From positions 1-64,000 of the forward strand of contig CAZCJL010000007.1 in the NCBI GenBank assembly GCA_964498785.1: a stretch of 64,000 nt of DNA, in the 5' to 3' direction. The translations under genes and the position numbers were made by a program. Shown one piece after another: positions 55,077-64,000 of this stretch (the first letter of the stretch is position 1; every line of letters begins with the position of its first letter). The stretch comes from Mariaggregatimicrobium sp964498785. GTDB taxonomy: Bacteria > Zhuqueibacterota > Zhuqueibacteria > Thermofontimicrobiales > Thiofontviventaceae. The notes beneath the pieces were generated by a model. The model had not been told where the DNA came from, did no database searches, and was given only the letters and a program-made list of their open reading frames with translations.

Positions 55077-57404
55077 ATGAAATTAAAAAAAATCACCGTT
55101 CTTTTTTCAATATTTGCAATTTTGCTTTCACACTCATTTTGCAGCCGAACTCAAACCGGAACAGCACAGCTAAAGTTCATCATTCTGGATGAGGAAAGGC
55201 AACAGTCCATTCCGGCAAAGCTTGTTTTTGTTAAAGGAAAAGATGACAAATTTAATCTGAATATTCCCGAAACCTATGGCCTGGCGCCGGAAAATAATGG
55301 ATTTTTCACAGCATTTGGAAAAGGACAGGTTGAAGTCCCCGCGGGTAACTATACAATATATGCATCCCGCGGTATGGAATATTCCATTGAAAAGAAATCT
55401 GTCAATCTTGAAAAAGATGCCGTTGTGGAACAGCAATGGACGATTAAACGGGAAATCGATCCGGCGGGATATATTGGCGCTGATTTGCACATGCACACCA
55501 CAAATAGTGATGGTCATTGTTCGGAAGAAGAACGGGTAACAGCACTCATTGGTGAGGGCGTTGAATTTGCCGTGGCCTCTGATCATAACTATGTCACCGA
55601 TTATCAGGCAGCAGAAGACAATCTTGGCGTGAGCGATTTGATTACCACCTGTCCCGGGAATGAAGTGAGCACTCCGGCCGGGCATTTTAATATGTTTCCG
55701 CTTCCGCCCGGAACTGCTCCCTGGGATCATAAGGTTACGGACGGACATGTCATCATGGCGTATCGGGAGGGTCTGCCAGGTACGGTGATCAATCAGGTGA
55801 ATCATCCGCGCTGGGGAGGACTTGATTATTTCGGCTATCTGGACCTGCTTCAAATAACCAGTGAAAGCACAAATCCAAAATTTTCCTTCAATTTTGAAGC
55901 AATGGAAATCATGAATGAAACCATTGGCTGGGGATTGTTAACCGGTCCCGGTAATAAAATTTCCGTTTGGGATGAATGGTTCAACTTCTTAAACAAGGGC
56001 TTTCGGGTAACCGGCACCGGGAATAGCGATAGCCATGTTCTGTTGTCGATGCCGGCGGGCTGGCCCCGAAATTACATTGCCAGCTCCACCGAAAATCCGG
56101 GTGAACTGGATACATACACGCTTACAGAAAACATTATTCAGCACAGAGTTTCCGTGTCGAGAGGCGTCTTTGTCAACATGATCGTGAACGATAAATGGCC
56201 GATCGGTGCTGATGTCGTTGATACAGACGACAATGTCAATATCCGTATCGATCTGTTGGCGCCGTCATGGGTCAACGTCGATAAAGTGACGCTTTACGGA
56301 AATGCACGTGAAATCTGGTCAGAGGAAATTGATGCGATAGATGAGCCGCTAAACTACCAGAAAAAAATTACGCTCAGTCCAATGGTCGACACGTGGTATG
56401 TGGTGAAGGCAGAAGGAAGCAAATCATTGTGGCCGGTCATCCCGGATCAGAAAGGAATACCAGTCACGCCGGTCGGCTTTACAAATCCGATCTGGGTAGA
56501 TATCGACGGCGCAGGCTTTGAGACAGAGAGAGACAGAGCAACGCAATTTATTGAAAAGTATCAGGATAATCCGGAAGATTTCAAGACTGCCGTTACAGAT
56601 GCGGACTGGTGGCTGCAACGGCAAATATTGGCGCTGTTGGAAAAGGACAGCGATTTGGAATGGATCATGATTCGTGACTTTTTAAAATCAGATAAAGAAA
56701 TGGCGCGCAAGTATGCCTACAAGCGTTTTGATGAAAAAGCGGATGAAGATAATATTCCACTGTTAAAGTCAGTTAGCGCCAAACTAACTGATGAAAAAGA
56801 ACAGGCATTATTGAATACCTACATCGCAAAATTGGGCCACAAAACAGAGCTAATGGATTTCATGTTCAATCGGATCATTGATTCCGAACCGGTGTTACGC
56901 AGCGAGCAATGTAAAATTTTGTCCATGGAGCAGTATCCGAATGACTGGCATCTCGTCGCGCCGTTTGTGGCTGAAGGCGACAGCGGGTTAAATGTACCGT
57001 TTGCGCCGGAATCAAAAGTTGATTTTAACGAATCATACACTGGCAAGGATGGGGTGAAATTAACCTGGCAACCGTTAACTGCCGAGGCAGATGGCTTTGT
57101 CGATTTTACCAAAATTACAGATGATGTCAATAACTCGTTGGGCTATGCGTATGGTACCATTCAGAGCCCGGAAGAATTTAAAACAGTGCTGTTTTTTGGC
57201 AGTGATGATGGGGCAGTGATTTGGCACAACGGAGTAGAAATGTATCGCAAATTAGTTCGCCGCGGGGCGCACGAATATGAAGAGTGTCTGCCCATTACGC
57301 TGGTAAAGGGTGAAAACACATTTCTCGTGAAAGTGGATAACAGAAGAGGCACCTGGGATTTCCATTTTCAATTGTTTGATCCGGTTGGAAAGTTGTCCCA
57401 ATAA
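55077..57404 (+). CDS. CehA/McbA-family exported metallohydrolase, copy 2
   Basis: The 775-residue protein is a tandem paralogue of the preceding gene with the same length and domain order and all metal-site motifs (ADLHMHTTNSDGH, ASDHN, NEV, GHF, NHP, SDSH). The signal peptide ends near Cys22 (HSFC). A 32-bp stretch (56442-56473) is identical in DNA to 53977-54008, longer than expected given the overall divergence. GCGGAGA precedes the start. Two retained copies suggest different substrates or dosage. It lies 33 bp before the M23 gene, so they are probably co-transcribed. Confidence 0.82.
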   Translation: MKLKKITVLFSIFAILLSHSFCSRTQTGTAQLKFIILDEERQQSIPAKLVFVKGKDDKFNLNIPETYGLAPENNGFFTAFGKGQVEVPAGNYTIYASRGMEYSIEKKSVNLEKDAVVEQQWTIKREIDPAGYIGADLHMHTTNSDGHCSEEERVTALIGEGVEFAVASDHNYVTDYQAAEDNLGVSDLITTCPGNEVSTPAGHFNMFPLPPGTAPWDHKVTDGHVIMAYREGLPGTVINQVNHPRWGGLDYFGYLDLLQITSESTNPKFSFNFEAMEIMNETIGWGLLTGPGNKISVWDEWFNFLNKGFRVTGTGNSDSHVLLSMPAGWPRNYIASSTENPGELDTYTLTENIIQHRVSVSRGVFVNMIVNDKWPIGADVVDTDDNVNIRIDLLAPSWVNVDKVTLYGNAREIWSEEIDAIDEPLNYQKKITLSPMVDTWYVVKAEGSKSLWPVIPDQKGIPVTPVGFTNPIWVDIDGAGFETERDRATQFIEKYQDNPEDFKTAVTDADWWLQRQILALLEKDSDLEWIMIRDFLKSDKEMARKYAYKRFDEKADEDNIPLLKSVSAKLTDEKEQALLNTYIAKLGHKTELMDFMFNRIIDSEPVLRSEQCKILSMEQYPNDWHLVAPFVAEGDSGLNVPFAPESKVDFNESYTGKDGVKLTWQPLTAEADGFVDFTKITDDVNNSLGYAYGTIQSPEEFKTVLFFGSDDGAVIWHNGVEMYRKLVRRGAHEYEECLPITLVKGENTFLVKVDNRRGTWDFHFQLFDPVGKLSQ

Positions 57405-57437
57405 AAGGGGAGTATACTTTCTTATGGAGAGTAGATC

Positions 57438-58823
57438 ATGTTAAAATTTGTAAGGATTGTATTTACATTCATAATGGGATTTACAACAATCGCATTTGGA
57501 AATTTCCCGACATACATCGAACTGAACGTTGGTGAATCGGTGCAGGTGGGGGATTATCCTGAGATCACACTAATTTCCCAAAAAGTGATGTTTTACGATT
57601 CAACCTATCACCGGATCGGGGCTTCGGAGGTCGAGTTACAAGCCGGTGATAAGCGAGTCGTCATCCCGATGGGATATGAAAATTCTGATGTGATCGTGAA
57701 TGGTGTTCGCATCGGTGCAGAATTGATTTCTGATTATGAACGTGATTTTACCAACGATCGGTTTCATCTGGAAAAAGATGCGCGAATACGAATATCGAAA
57801 GCAGGCGAACCGCTGATGCCAGAAGACAGTTATGTTTATCCGCTGTACACGCCGTGGAACAGCGGCTTTCGCACGCAGGGCTGGCTGACGGTCTGCATCA
57901 ATGTTGATGTAATGGAGGGGATCGCGGAAAATAAAGCTGCGCGCTATCACGACGGCTGGGATTTCGGAACGTGGGAAGGACAACTGGTGCGCTCGGTGTG
58001 CCGGGGAACCGTGGTTTCGCCGGATGCTTACCCGGAATTTATCGAAAAGAATTTGCTGTATAATAAAAATGACGCGCCCATCGGAACGAATTGTTTTCTG
58101 GTGAAAGATCCTGAGCAGCCAGTGCTCTATTATTATACTCACATGAGCGGACTGACAAGGGATTTTAAACGCGGCGAGATCATTGAAAAAGGGGAGCCGT
58201 TGGGATATGCCAGCAATCGGGGGAGCTCCGGCGGCTGGTTCCATTTGCATTTCAGCATCATCCATCTGGAGAAGAAAGTGCATGTCAATCCGTTCCCGTT
58301 CCTGAAAGAATGGTATGTAAAATCACTGCCGCAGTACCGGGATTTTTTAACTGATTTCGATGTATTTTACAAGCCGGATAATTCGATTGACAGGGCTCAA
58401 TTTGAGAACGATGTGGTTTTAGGCAAAATTGAACCAACGCACAAATTCAGGAATTCGTTGCCGGGCATCGTTCACGTCCGGGAAGCGGTGGCAGAAGCGC
58501 CATTTTCCGGGTTGAATCACGTCGTTGTTGATCAATTTGCGATATTGAAAGGAGCGTTTGAATGCGAGAATGATATGCCGGGCGAGCTCTGGTTTGGGCA
58601 TACCGGAAAAGCACGTCTTTATTTGAATGGTGAATTGATTTATGATGATGAGAATAAGAATCCGTATCACCGTAAAATGCAGCCGTTTCAGTGGGATTCA
58701 CAGATGAAGCAGGTGGATTTTAGAAAAGGAATAAATGAAGTTATCATTGCTATTGAACAGACGAATCCCTTCTGGTCGTTTTCCATTCGACCACGGAGCA
58801 GGTTGGGGATTCCAATGAATTGA
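57438..58823 (+). CDS. M23-family (LytM-like) exported metallopeptidase with C-terminal beta-sandwich
   Basis: The 461-residue protein has a signal peptide (cleavage near AFG21) behind GGAGAG. The peptidase domain at about 165-285 carries the zinc and catalytic residues of M23: His171 and Asp175 (YHDGWDFG), His235 (YTHM), and His269/His271 (FHLHF). These enzymes usually cut peptidoglycan cross-bridges or glycine-rich peptides. The last 100 residues (GELWFGHTGKARLYLNGELI, KGINEVIIAI) resemble the C-terminal domain of the two preceding CehA-like proteins, so the three may bind a common ligand. The N-terminal 140 residues are unassigned. Confidence 0.82.
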   Translation: MLKFVRIVFTFIMGFTTIAFGNFPTYIELNVGESVQVGDYPEITLISQKVMFYDSTYHRIGASEVELQAGDKRVVIPMGYENSDVIVNGVRIGAELISDYERDFTNDRFHLEKDARIRISKAGEPLMPEDSYVYPLYTPWNSGFRTQGWLTVCINVDVMEGIAENKAARYHDGWDFGTWEGQLVRSVCRGTVVSPDAYPEFIEKNLLYNKNDAPIGTNCFLVKDPEQPVLYYYTHMSGLTRDFKRGEIIEKGEPLGYASNRGSSGGWFHLHFSIIHLEKKVHVNPFPFLKEWYVKSLPQYRDFLTDFDVFYKPDNSIDRAQFENDVVLGKIEPTHKFRNSLPGIVHVREAVAEAPFSGLNHVVVDQFAILKGAFECENDMPGELWFGHTGKARLYLNGELIYDDENKNPYHRKMQPFQWDSQMKQVDFRKGINEVIIAIEQTNPFWSFSIRPRSRLGIPMN

Positions 58824-58831
58824 TAATTCGG

Positions 58832-58891
58832 AACCACAGATGATGCAGATTTCGCAGATGTAAAACCTCTGTAATCCGTGGAATTTGTGGT
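58832..58891. repeat. Inverted CCACAGATG-type intergenic repeat, element 2
   Basis: AACCACAGATGATGCAGATTT faces an arm whose reverse complement begins ACCACAAATTCCACGGATTA. It is a 60-bp imperfect hairpin just after the M23 gene. It is related in style to element 1 (44775) and element 3 (61124). Confidence 0.55.
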
Positions 58892-58997
58892 AAGGCTTTA
58901 TTTTTTAAGAACTGATTACTTAACAGCAAATTCAGACTATTCGTTTTAGAAATTTAGGATTTAAACAATCACTTAATTGCTAACAAGGGAAGAGCTT

Positions 58998-61109
58998 ATG
59001 TATATTCTCGGACTTCACATTTTTGATGCGATATTGATACTGATCTATTTTATTGCGTTAATACTCATCGGCGTGGTTGTTTCTTACCGCATAAAAAATC
59101 AGGAAGATTTTTTAATGGGTGGCCGGAAAATAGGAACGCTGTTACAGACATTCATGAATTTTGGCATGGCGACCGGCTCCGATGTCCCGGTGGGCGCGTC
59201 CCGCGAGACATTTCGGATGGGCATGGCCGGAATTTGGGTGCACTTGTTCACATTATTCGCGACGCCGTTTTACTGGTTTACAACGGTCTGGCAGCGTCGA
59301 CTGCGGATTGATTCCATGGGAGAAATATTTCGCCTGCGTTACGAAAGCCGCGGGCTGGAATCATTGTATGCCGGCATCGGTATTTTTTATTTGATCGCCA
59401 ATATCAGCCTCGCATCGATTACGCTGCAAAAAACAGTACAAATCGTAATGCCCAAACAGGAACATCAGCTTTCTGTGGAAGAAAAAGAATGGCTGAGTAA
59501 TTTTGACCGCATGAACACATTGGAAGCAACCATTTTGCAGCGAGAATTAACCACTGATGAGCAACAGGAATACGAAATGTTGCAGGCATTAAAGACCCAG
59601 GGCAAGGTGCGATCCAGTGTTTCAGTCGTGAATCCGACGATCTTCTTATTGGCATTATCGATTATCCTGATTTTTTATACAGTGGCTGGCGGAATTTTAG
59701 CCGCCGCAATTACAGACGCTTTTCAGGGCTTGCTGTTAATCGTCCTCTCGTTGTTATTATTGCCATTCGGTCTTGTAAAAATCGGTGGTTTTTCCGGTTT
59801 ACATGCTGCTGTGCCGGAATCATTTTTCAATTTATTCGGTACTCTGGCAACCAGCGAATATCCCTGGTATTATGTCGCGGCGTTAGCCTGCGTCGGACTG
59901 ATCGTGTTTGAATCCGCGCCGCAAAATCCGCAGGTGATGGGCAGCGCCAAAGACGAAGAAGCATCGCGGCTGGGACGAATTAATGGCAATATGATGAAAC
60001 GGCTTACCATTATATTGTGGGGATTTACCGGTCTAATTGGTTTCGCTCTGTATCAGAACAGTATTTCCGATCCTGATATGATCTGGGGTTATATGTCCCG
60101 ACAACTGCTTGGCCCAGGTCTGATCGGCCTGATGATCATCTGCCTGCTGGCTGCACTGCAATCCACGGCATCGGCGCTGCTGGTTTCTGCCAGTGCACTG
60201 TTTACGAAAACAATTTATGAGCCCCTGTTCCCGAAAAGTACGGAACAGAAGAGAATCATGGTCAGCCGAATTACATCGGTCACAGTGTTATTGATTTCCA
60301 TTTTGATTACATTGTATTTTCAGGATTTTTTGCTCGTATTCAAATTCATGCTTTCCATCGGACTGGTTTTCGGGCCGCCTTTCTGGATTGCGATTATCTG
60401 GCGCAAGGCAACGCCAAAAGCTGTGTGGACATCGATTGTTTATGGCGCGGTTTTTACGGTGTTGCTCGGTAATTTTGGGACGGATATTAAGCCGTTCTCC
60501 AAATCAGCGTACTTTACTCAAATGACCACCGAACGTAGCGTTATGGTGAAGGGTGGTGCGACAGAGGACGATGTTCAGCGGGGCGATGCTGAGCAGGTCG
60601 GACAGGTCATTGAAAAGGAAGTTAAAATTGAGCCGCGGGGAATTTTCTTTGAAAATATCGTCCGGCAGCAAGCGAACGATCCACAATCTCCGCTGATTGG
60701 AAAAGGACGTTTCAGAGTAAGTCTCCTTTTTCCGGCGATACTGGGAATCGATCTCCGAAATTTTGGTATCGGTGATCTGAATGCACTGGGATTTTATCTG
60801 GATATCGCAATACCGTTTCTGATTATCATTCTAATTTCATTTTTCACCAAAAAGAACAACAAAGAAGCTCTGGATCAATTTTACGGACGGATGCACACGC
60901 CGGCGCTCGGCGCTCCTGAAAATGACGCACGGGAAATGGAGTTAACGCGTCAAAATCCAACGCGCTTTAAACAAAATAAAATATTCCCAAACAGCAGTGT
61001 CGAATTATTGAAACCTACCCGGCGCGACATCGTTGGTTTCCTCACGATTTGGGGAGTGGTGATTTTGGTGATTCTATTTTTGTATGGTTTGACAAAATTG
61101 GGGAGTTAG
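58998..61109 (+). CDS. Large sodium:solute symporter (SSS family) with long loops
   Basis: The frame opens at TTG 58977, but AAGGGA at 58985-58990 favours ATG 58998 (MYILGLHIFDA), giving 703 residues. SSS motifs are present (NQEDFLMGGRKIG, MATGSDVPVGASRETFRMG, YTVAGGILAAAITDAFQGL, QSTASALLVSASALFTKTIY). Two hydrophilic insertions make it about 200 residues longer than usual: about 155-215 (EEKEWLSNFDRMNTLEATIL) and about 500-580 before the last helices. Proteins of this plan occur beside glycosidase genes in related phyla. A link to glucuronide uptake with the next gene is inference. Confidence 0.87.
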   Translation: MYILGLHIFDAILILIYFIALILIGVVVSYRIKNQEDFLMGGRKIGTLLQTFMNFGMATGSDVPVGASRETFRMGMAGIWVHLFTLFATPFYWFTTVWQRRLRIDSMGEIFRLRYESRGLESLYAGIGIFYLIANISLASITLQKTVQIVMPKQEHQLSVEEKEWLSNFDRMNTLEATILQRELTTDEQQEYEMLQALKTQGKVRSSVSVVNPTIFLLALSIILIFYTVAGGILAAAITDAFQGLLLIVLSLLLLPFGLVKIGGFSGLHAAVPESFFNLFGTLATSEYPWYYVAALACVGLIVFESAPQNPQVMGSAKDEEASRLGRINGNMMKRLTIILWGFTGLIGFALYQNSISDPDMIWGYMSRQLLGPGLIGLMIICLLAALQSTASALLVSASALFTKTIYEPLFPKSTEQKRIMVSRITSVTVLLISILITLYFQDFLLVFKFMLSIGLVFGPPFWIAIIWRKATPKAVWTSIVYGAVFTVLLGNFGTDIKPFSKSAYFTQMTTERSVMVKGGATEDDVQRGDAEQVGQVIEKEVKIEPRGIFFENIVRQQANDPQSPLIGKGRFRVSLLFPAILGIDLRNFGIGDLNALGFYLDIAIPFLIIILISFFTKKNNKEALDQFYGRMHTPALGAPENDAREMELTRQNPTRFKQNKIFPNSSVELLKPTRRDIVGFLTIWGVVILVILFLYGLTKLGS

Positions 61110-61123
61110 TGTGAGAAATCATT

Positions 61124-61154
61124 AAACCACGAAGGTCACGAAAAACACGAAGAA
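61124..61154. repeat. CCACGAAGG-type intergenic repeat, element 3
   Basis: AAACCACGAAGGTCACGAAAAACACGAAG-like sequence has a 9-base rhythm (CACGAAGG units). It lies just after the SSS gene. Similar strings are frequent between genes of environmental bacteria (recalled). No partner arm was found here. Confidence 0.45.
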
Positions 61155-61212
61155 ATGATTTTTTATTTTAAAAAAATATGAAGACTTATAGCTTTGTAAC
61201 TAAACTAGGAAA

Positions 61213-61252
61213 TTCCCCCTTTGAAGGGGGACGATTTTGCCGCTGGCAAAAT
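61213..61252 (+). terminator. Two short hairpins before the beta-glucuronidase gene
   Basis: CCCCCTT pairs with AAGGGGG (61215-61230) and ATTTTGCC with GGCAAAAT (61234-61252, 3-base loop). They may end the symporter transcript or be an intergenic repeat; there is no U-run. Confidence 0.35.
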
Positions 61253-61327
61253 CAGGGGGATGTCAGCGCAGGCTGAGGTGTAAGAAACGACTTTAACTAT
61301 ATAATAGGAAGAAGAAAGGCAGCAATC

Positions 61328-63103
61328 ATGAAAATTTCACCGCTTATTATTAATGTTGATAATAGAAAATTATTTAGTTTGAACGGAAAATGGCAGACAA
61401 TTGTGGATTTGTATGACACCGGCTATTATGATTCACATAAAGCCATCGAAAAAAATGGATTCTTTAAGAATGAAAAACCGAAAGATAAAAGCGACCGCAT
61501 CGAATATGAATTTTTAGCCGCGAATAATTTGCTGGTTCCCGGTGATTGGAATACGCAGCGGGAAAAATTATATTATTATGAAAGCACGGTCTGGTACAAA
61601 AAGGATTTTGATTACAAATTGCCCAAAGACCGCCGGTTGTTTGTCTATTTTGGCGCGGCAAATTATATCACAAATGTATACTGCAACGGAGAAAAACTGG
61701 GTGATCACGAAGGCGGTTACACGCCGTTTAATTTCGAGATCACTGATCTGGTTCAGGAAAAAGATAATTTTGTGGTCGCACGGGTAAACTCTGCGCGCAG
61801 CAATGAAGCCGTGCCTATGTGGATGACGGACTGGTTCAATTACGGCGGTATCACACGTCGCGTTATGTTGATTGATGTGCCAGCGACTTTCATTCATGAT
61901 TATTTTATCCAGCTTGAAAAGGGTTCGTTCAATAAAATATCTGGCTGGATTCAGTTGGATGGTAAACAGGCACAGCAAAAAGTAACTGTTAAAATTCCTG
62001 AAGCCGGGGTGCAGAAAACAGTCAAGACAGATGCGGATGGTTATGCAAAGATAGAACTGACTGCCGACTTTGACCTGTGGAGTCCGGAAAATCCCAAATT
62101 ATACGATGTGATTATTTCCGCTGAAACCGATGAGCTGAAAGATCAAATCGGTTTTCGCTCCATCGAGACAAAAGGGCAGGATATTTTACTGAACGGAAAA
62201 TCCATTTTTCTGCGTGGCATTTCCATTCACGAAGAAAGCCCGTTTCCGCAAATGGGACGCGCCAGCCGTAAAGATGAGGCGGAAATTTTATTGGGCTGGG
62301 CAAAAGAATTGAATTGCAATTTTGTACGATTGGCGCATTACACACATAATGAATTCATGACCCGGACTGCGGATCGTCTCGGGTTGCTGGTGTGGGCTGA
62401 GATTCCTGTTTACTGGAATATCGAATGGAAAAATCCGGGGACATTAGCCACCGCACGAAATCAATTAAAAGAAATGATCCATCGCGATAAAAACAAGGCG
62501 TCCATTATTTTGTGGTCCGTGTCCAATGAAACGCCGGTGAGCTTAAAGGAGCGGGATGATTTCTTGCAGGAGCTTGTAAAAATCACCAGAAAAATTGATC
62601 CGACACGGCTTGCAACTGCTGCTTTGCATACAGGGCATCCCACTGTTTTTACCACGACCCAGACTAAATTCAAAATGGAAGATACAATGGGCCAGCATCT
62701 GGATGTGGTGGCGTTCAATCGTTACATCGGCTGGTATGATGCGTTACCGGATCACTGCGATAAGGTCGGGTTTGATACAATTTACCCGGACAAACCGCAT
62801 ATTGTCAGTGAATTCGGCGCCGGCGGATTGGCCGGACATCATGGCGATAAGATAACCCGCTGGACCGAGGAATTCCAGGAATATTCATATCAAAAACAGG
62901 TGGCGATGTATAACAGAATTCCGTTTCTGCGCGGAGCGTCACCCTGGATTTTGAAAGATTTTCGAACACCGAAAAGAATGTTGCCGGGAATTCAGGATGA
63001 CTGGAATCTGAAAGGTGTGGTTTCGTATCACGGTGAAAAGAAGAAGGCGTTCTATATATTACAGAAGTTTTATGAAGAAATAAAGAAAAAGTATGAGGAT
63101 TGA
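61328..63103 (+). CDS. GH2-family beta-glucuronidase
   Basis: The 591-residue protein has the usual GH2 layout: jelly roll (about 15-185, with SLNGKW, VPGDWN, YYYESTVWY, FGAANY), Ig-like domain (to about 285), and TIM barrel. Acid/base Glu401 is in WSVSNE and nucleophile Glu495 in VSEFGAGG. An Asn-x-Lys motif (N560, K562 in DDWNLKG) occupies the position used by E. coli glucuronidase (566/568) to hold the sugar carboxylate, which favours beta-glucuronidase over galactosidase. It has no signal peptide. Its stop overlaps the start of the next gene by 11 bp. AGGAAGAAGAAAGG lies upstream of the ATG. Confidence 0.85.
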   Translation: MKISPLIINVDNRKLFSLNGKWQTIVDLYDTGYYDSHKAIEKNGFFKNEKPKDKSDRIEYEFLAANNLLVPGDWNTQREKLYYYESTVWYKKDFDYKLPKDRRLFVYFGAANYITNVYCNGEKLGDHEGGYTPFNFEITDLVQEKDNFVVARVNSARSNEAVPMWMTDWFNYGGITRRVMLIDVPATFIHDYFIQLEKGSFNKISGWIQLDGKQAQQKVTVKIPEAGVQKTVKTDADGYAKIELTADFDLWSPENPKLYDVIISAETDELKDQIGFRSIETKGQDILLNGKSIFLRGISIHEESPFPQMGRASRKDEAEILLGWAKELNCNFVRLAHYTHNEFMTRTADRLGLLVWAEIPVYWNIEWKNPGTLATARNQLKEMIHRDKNKASIILWSVSNETPVSLKERDDFLQELVKITRKIDPTRLATAALHTGHPTVFTTTQTKFKMEDTMGQHLDVVAFNRYIGWYDALPDHCDKVGFDTIYPDKPHIVSEFGAGGLAGHHGDKITRWTEEFQEYSYQKQVAMYNRIPFLRGASPWILKDFRTPKRMLPGIQDDWNLKGVVSYHGEKKKAFYILQKFYEEIKKKYED

Positions 63104-64000
63104 TATTAAAATAAGTGCTGTTTTTCTGTTCGTCAATGCTCTGAATCTTTTCTCACAACAAGGATTGATCGGGCATTGGACATTTGAAAACAGGGATAAT
63201 CTTGTTGAAGCGACAGTCGGAAGTGATCTTACTTTGGTCGGAACTCACTCGGCTGTCGCCGGACCAGATGCTGAAAACAGCGCAGTGAATATTGGTGTTG
63301 GCAGCTATTATATCTGCCAGCACAATATTTCTGCGAATGGCGGCGGCAACATGGTGAATGAATTCATGATCGTGATGGATATAAAATTCAATCAGCCGCG
63401 CGTCTGGTACACGCTACATCAAACAGATACTACTAATTTGACAGACGGCGAATGGTTTGTTGACAGATCAGGAAAAATGGGGGTTCATGCAACGGGTTAT
63501 TCTGATCCTGTCATTGAAACGGACAAATGGTACCGGCTGGCGATTGCCGTCAAAAACGGATCACGATATGATTATTATGTGAATGGCGATTTGGTGCTAA
63601 CCGGACAACCCGGTGCGATTGACGATCGTTTTGCGCTGGAATCATCTGTTTTGTTTTTCGCAGATGAAAACCAGGAAGATAATCCCGTCGATGTCGCGGA
63701 ATTACGGATGTACTCCCGGGCGCTTTCCGATGACGAAATTTCGGATTTAGGTGGATTTGAGCATCCGGGAACTGAGAAATCTGATCCAATCCTGTTTGTT
63801 AATTATGGCTCTGATCGGGAGTTAATCGTCGTTGTGGATTCTCAAGCACATCAGGATTACGGATTGGCGTATCCTGTCACATACAAAATCGGTTTTCCCG
63901 TGAATAGCTTTGATCTGACAGCGGAAAAACGTTATTCAATTACCGATGATTGGAGTGCGTTGCCAAAAAAAAATGAAGGCGATTTTTTCAATGGAATTGA
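63093..64000 (+). CDS. Exported LamG/concanavalin-like protein, 3' end beyond the window
   Basis: From ATG 63093 a frame stays open for 302 codons to the window end, overlapping the glucuronidase stop by 11 bp in another frame. It begins with a signal peptide (MRIDIKISAVFLFVNAL, cleavage near FSQ). Residues 25-215 look like a LamG jelly roll (GLIGHWTFENRDNLVEATVG, DKWYRLAIAVKNGSRYDYYV, ELRMYSRALSDDEI). The rest is not recognised (ITDDWSALPKKNEGDFF). LamG domains bind glycans or form part of secreted glycosidases. The overlap implies translational coupling to the glucuronidase gene. Confidence 0.75.
   Translation, partial: MRIDIKISAVFLFVNALNLFSQQGLIGHWTFENRDNLVEATVGSDLTLVGTHSAVAGPDAENSAVNIGVGSYYICQHNISANGGGNMVNEFMIVMDIKFNQPRVWYTLHQTDTTNLTDGEWFVDRSGKMGVHATGYSDPVIETDKWYRLAIAVKNGSRYDYYVNGDLVLTGQPGAIDDRFALESSVLFFADENQEDNPVDVAELRMYSRALSDDEISDLGGFEHPGTEKSDPILFVNYGSDRELIVVVDSQAHQDYGLAYPVTYKIGFPVNSFDLTAEKRYSITDDWSALPKKNEGDFFNGI

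Noticed and set aside
55170..55853. 227-codon minus-strand ORF
   Set aside because: It is antisense to the well-supported CehA-like gene and has no independent start signal or domain.

Overview
The window looks like chromosome from a Gram-negative bacterium of the FCB superphylum, of the Calditrichota / KSB1 / Ignavibacteria kind. The pointers are many secreted proteins ending in a FlgD-like sorting domain with the NYPNPFNP signature (type IX secretion, T9SS), a PorV/PorQ-family outer-membrane protein, a TonB-dependent receptor with a carboxypeptidase-regulatory-like N-terminal domain, and many lipoproteins. The placement is inferred from protein style. I saw no rRNA, tRNA, CRISPR array, transposase or phage gene.

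Layout. 1-5.4 kb: a minus-strand sialic-acid module (N-acetylneuraminate lyase, then a lipoprotein/HEAT-like/Na+ symporter fusion, then a decayed phosphoesterase remnant), divergent from a DeoR-type regulator. 5.8-12.1 kb: TonB-dependent receptor and a 1113-residue secreted partner. 12.4-29.9 kb: a near-continuous array of secreted seven-bladed FG-GAP/VCBS propellers. Eight carry an ASPIC/UnbV domain and a sorting tail, one FG-GAP protein precedes them, and a sialidase-like propeller is embedded. 30.1-31.2 kb: PorV/PorQ-like protein. 31.9-34.5 kb: a secreted protein of about 302-residue repeats, interrupted by a 100-N assembly gap. 34.7-41.5 kb: glycerophosphodiesterase lipoprotein, PfkB kinase, ninth UnbV paralogue, GH130 enzyme, and an FG-GAP protein split from its signal peptide by one in-frame stop. 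41.6-44.6 kb: GH2 beta-mannosidase and an EEP-family phosphatase/nuclease. 45.0-48.6 kb: a formylglycine-generating-enzyme-like lipoprotein, an SSS symporter and two tiny membrane proteins. 48.8-52.2 kb: a ribose-type sugar ABC transporter. 52.6-58.8 kb: two tandem CehA/McbA-like metallohydrolases and an M23 peptidase that appear to share a C-terminal domain. 59.0-64.0 kb: a third SSS symporter, a GH2 beta-glucuronidase and the start of a LamG-like protein cut by the window end.

Together the genes suggest capture and breakdown of host- or algal-type glycans (sialic acid, mannosides, glucuronides). A TonB receptor, secreted partner and PorV-like protein bracket a large family of probably surface-displayed, Ca2+-binding UnbV propellers. 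The array, with visible gene-conversion tracts, is the most unusual feature. Intergenic regions hold several families of palindromic repeats.
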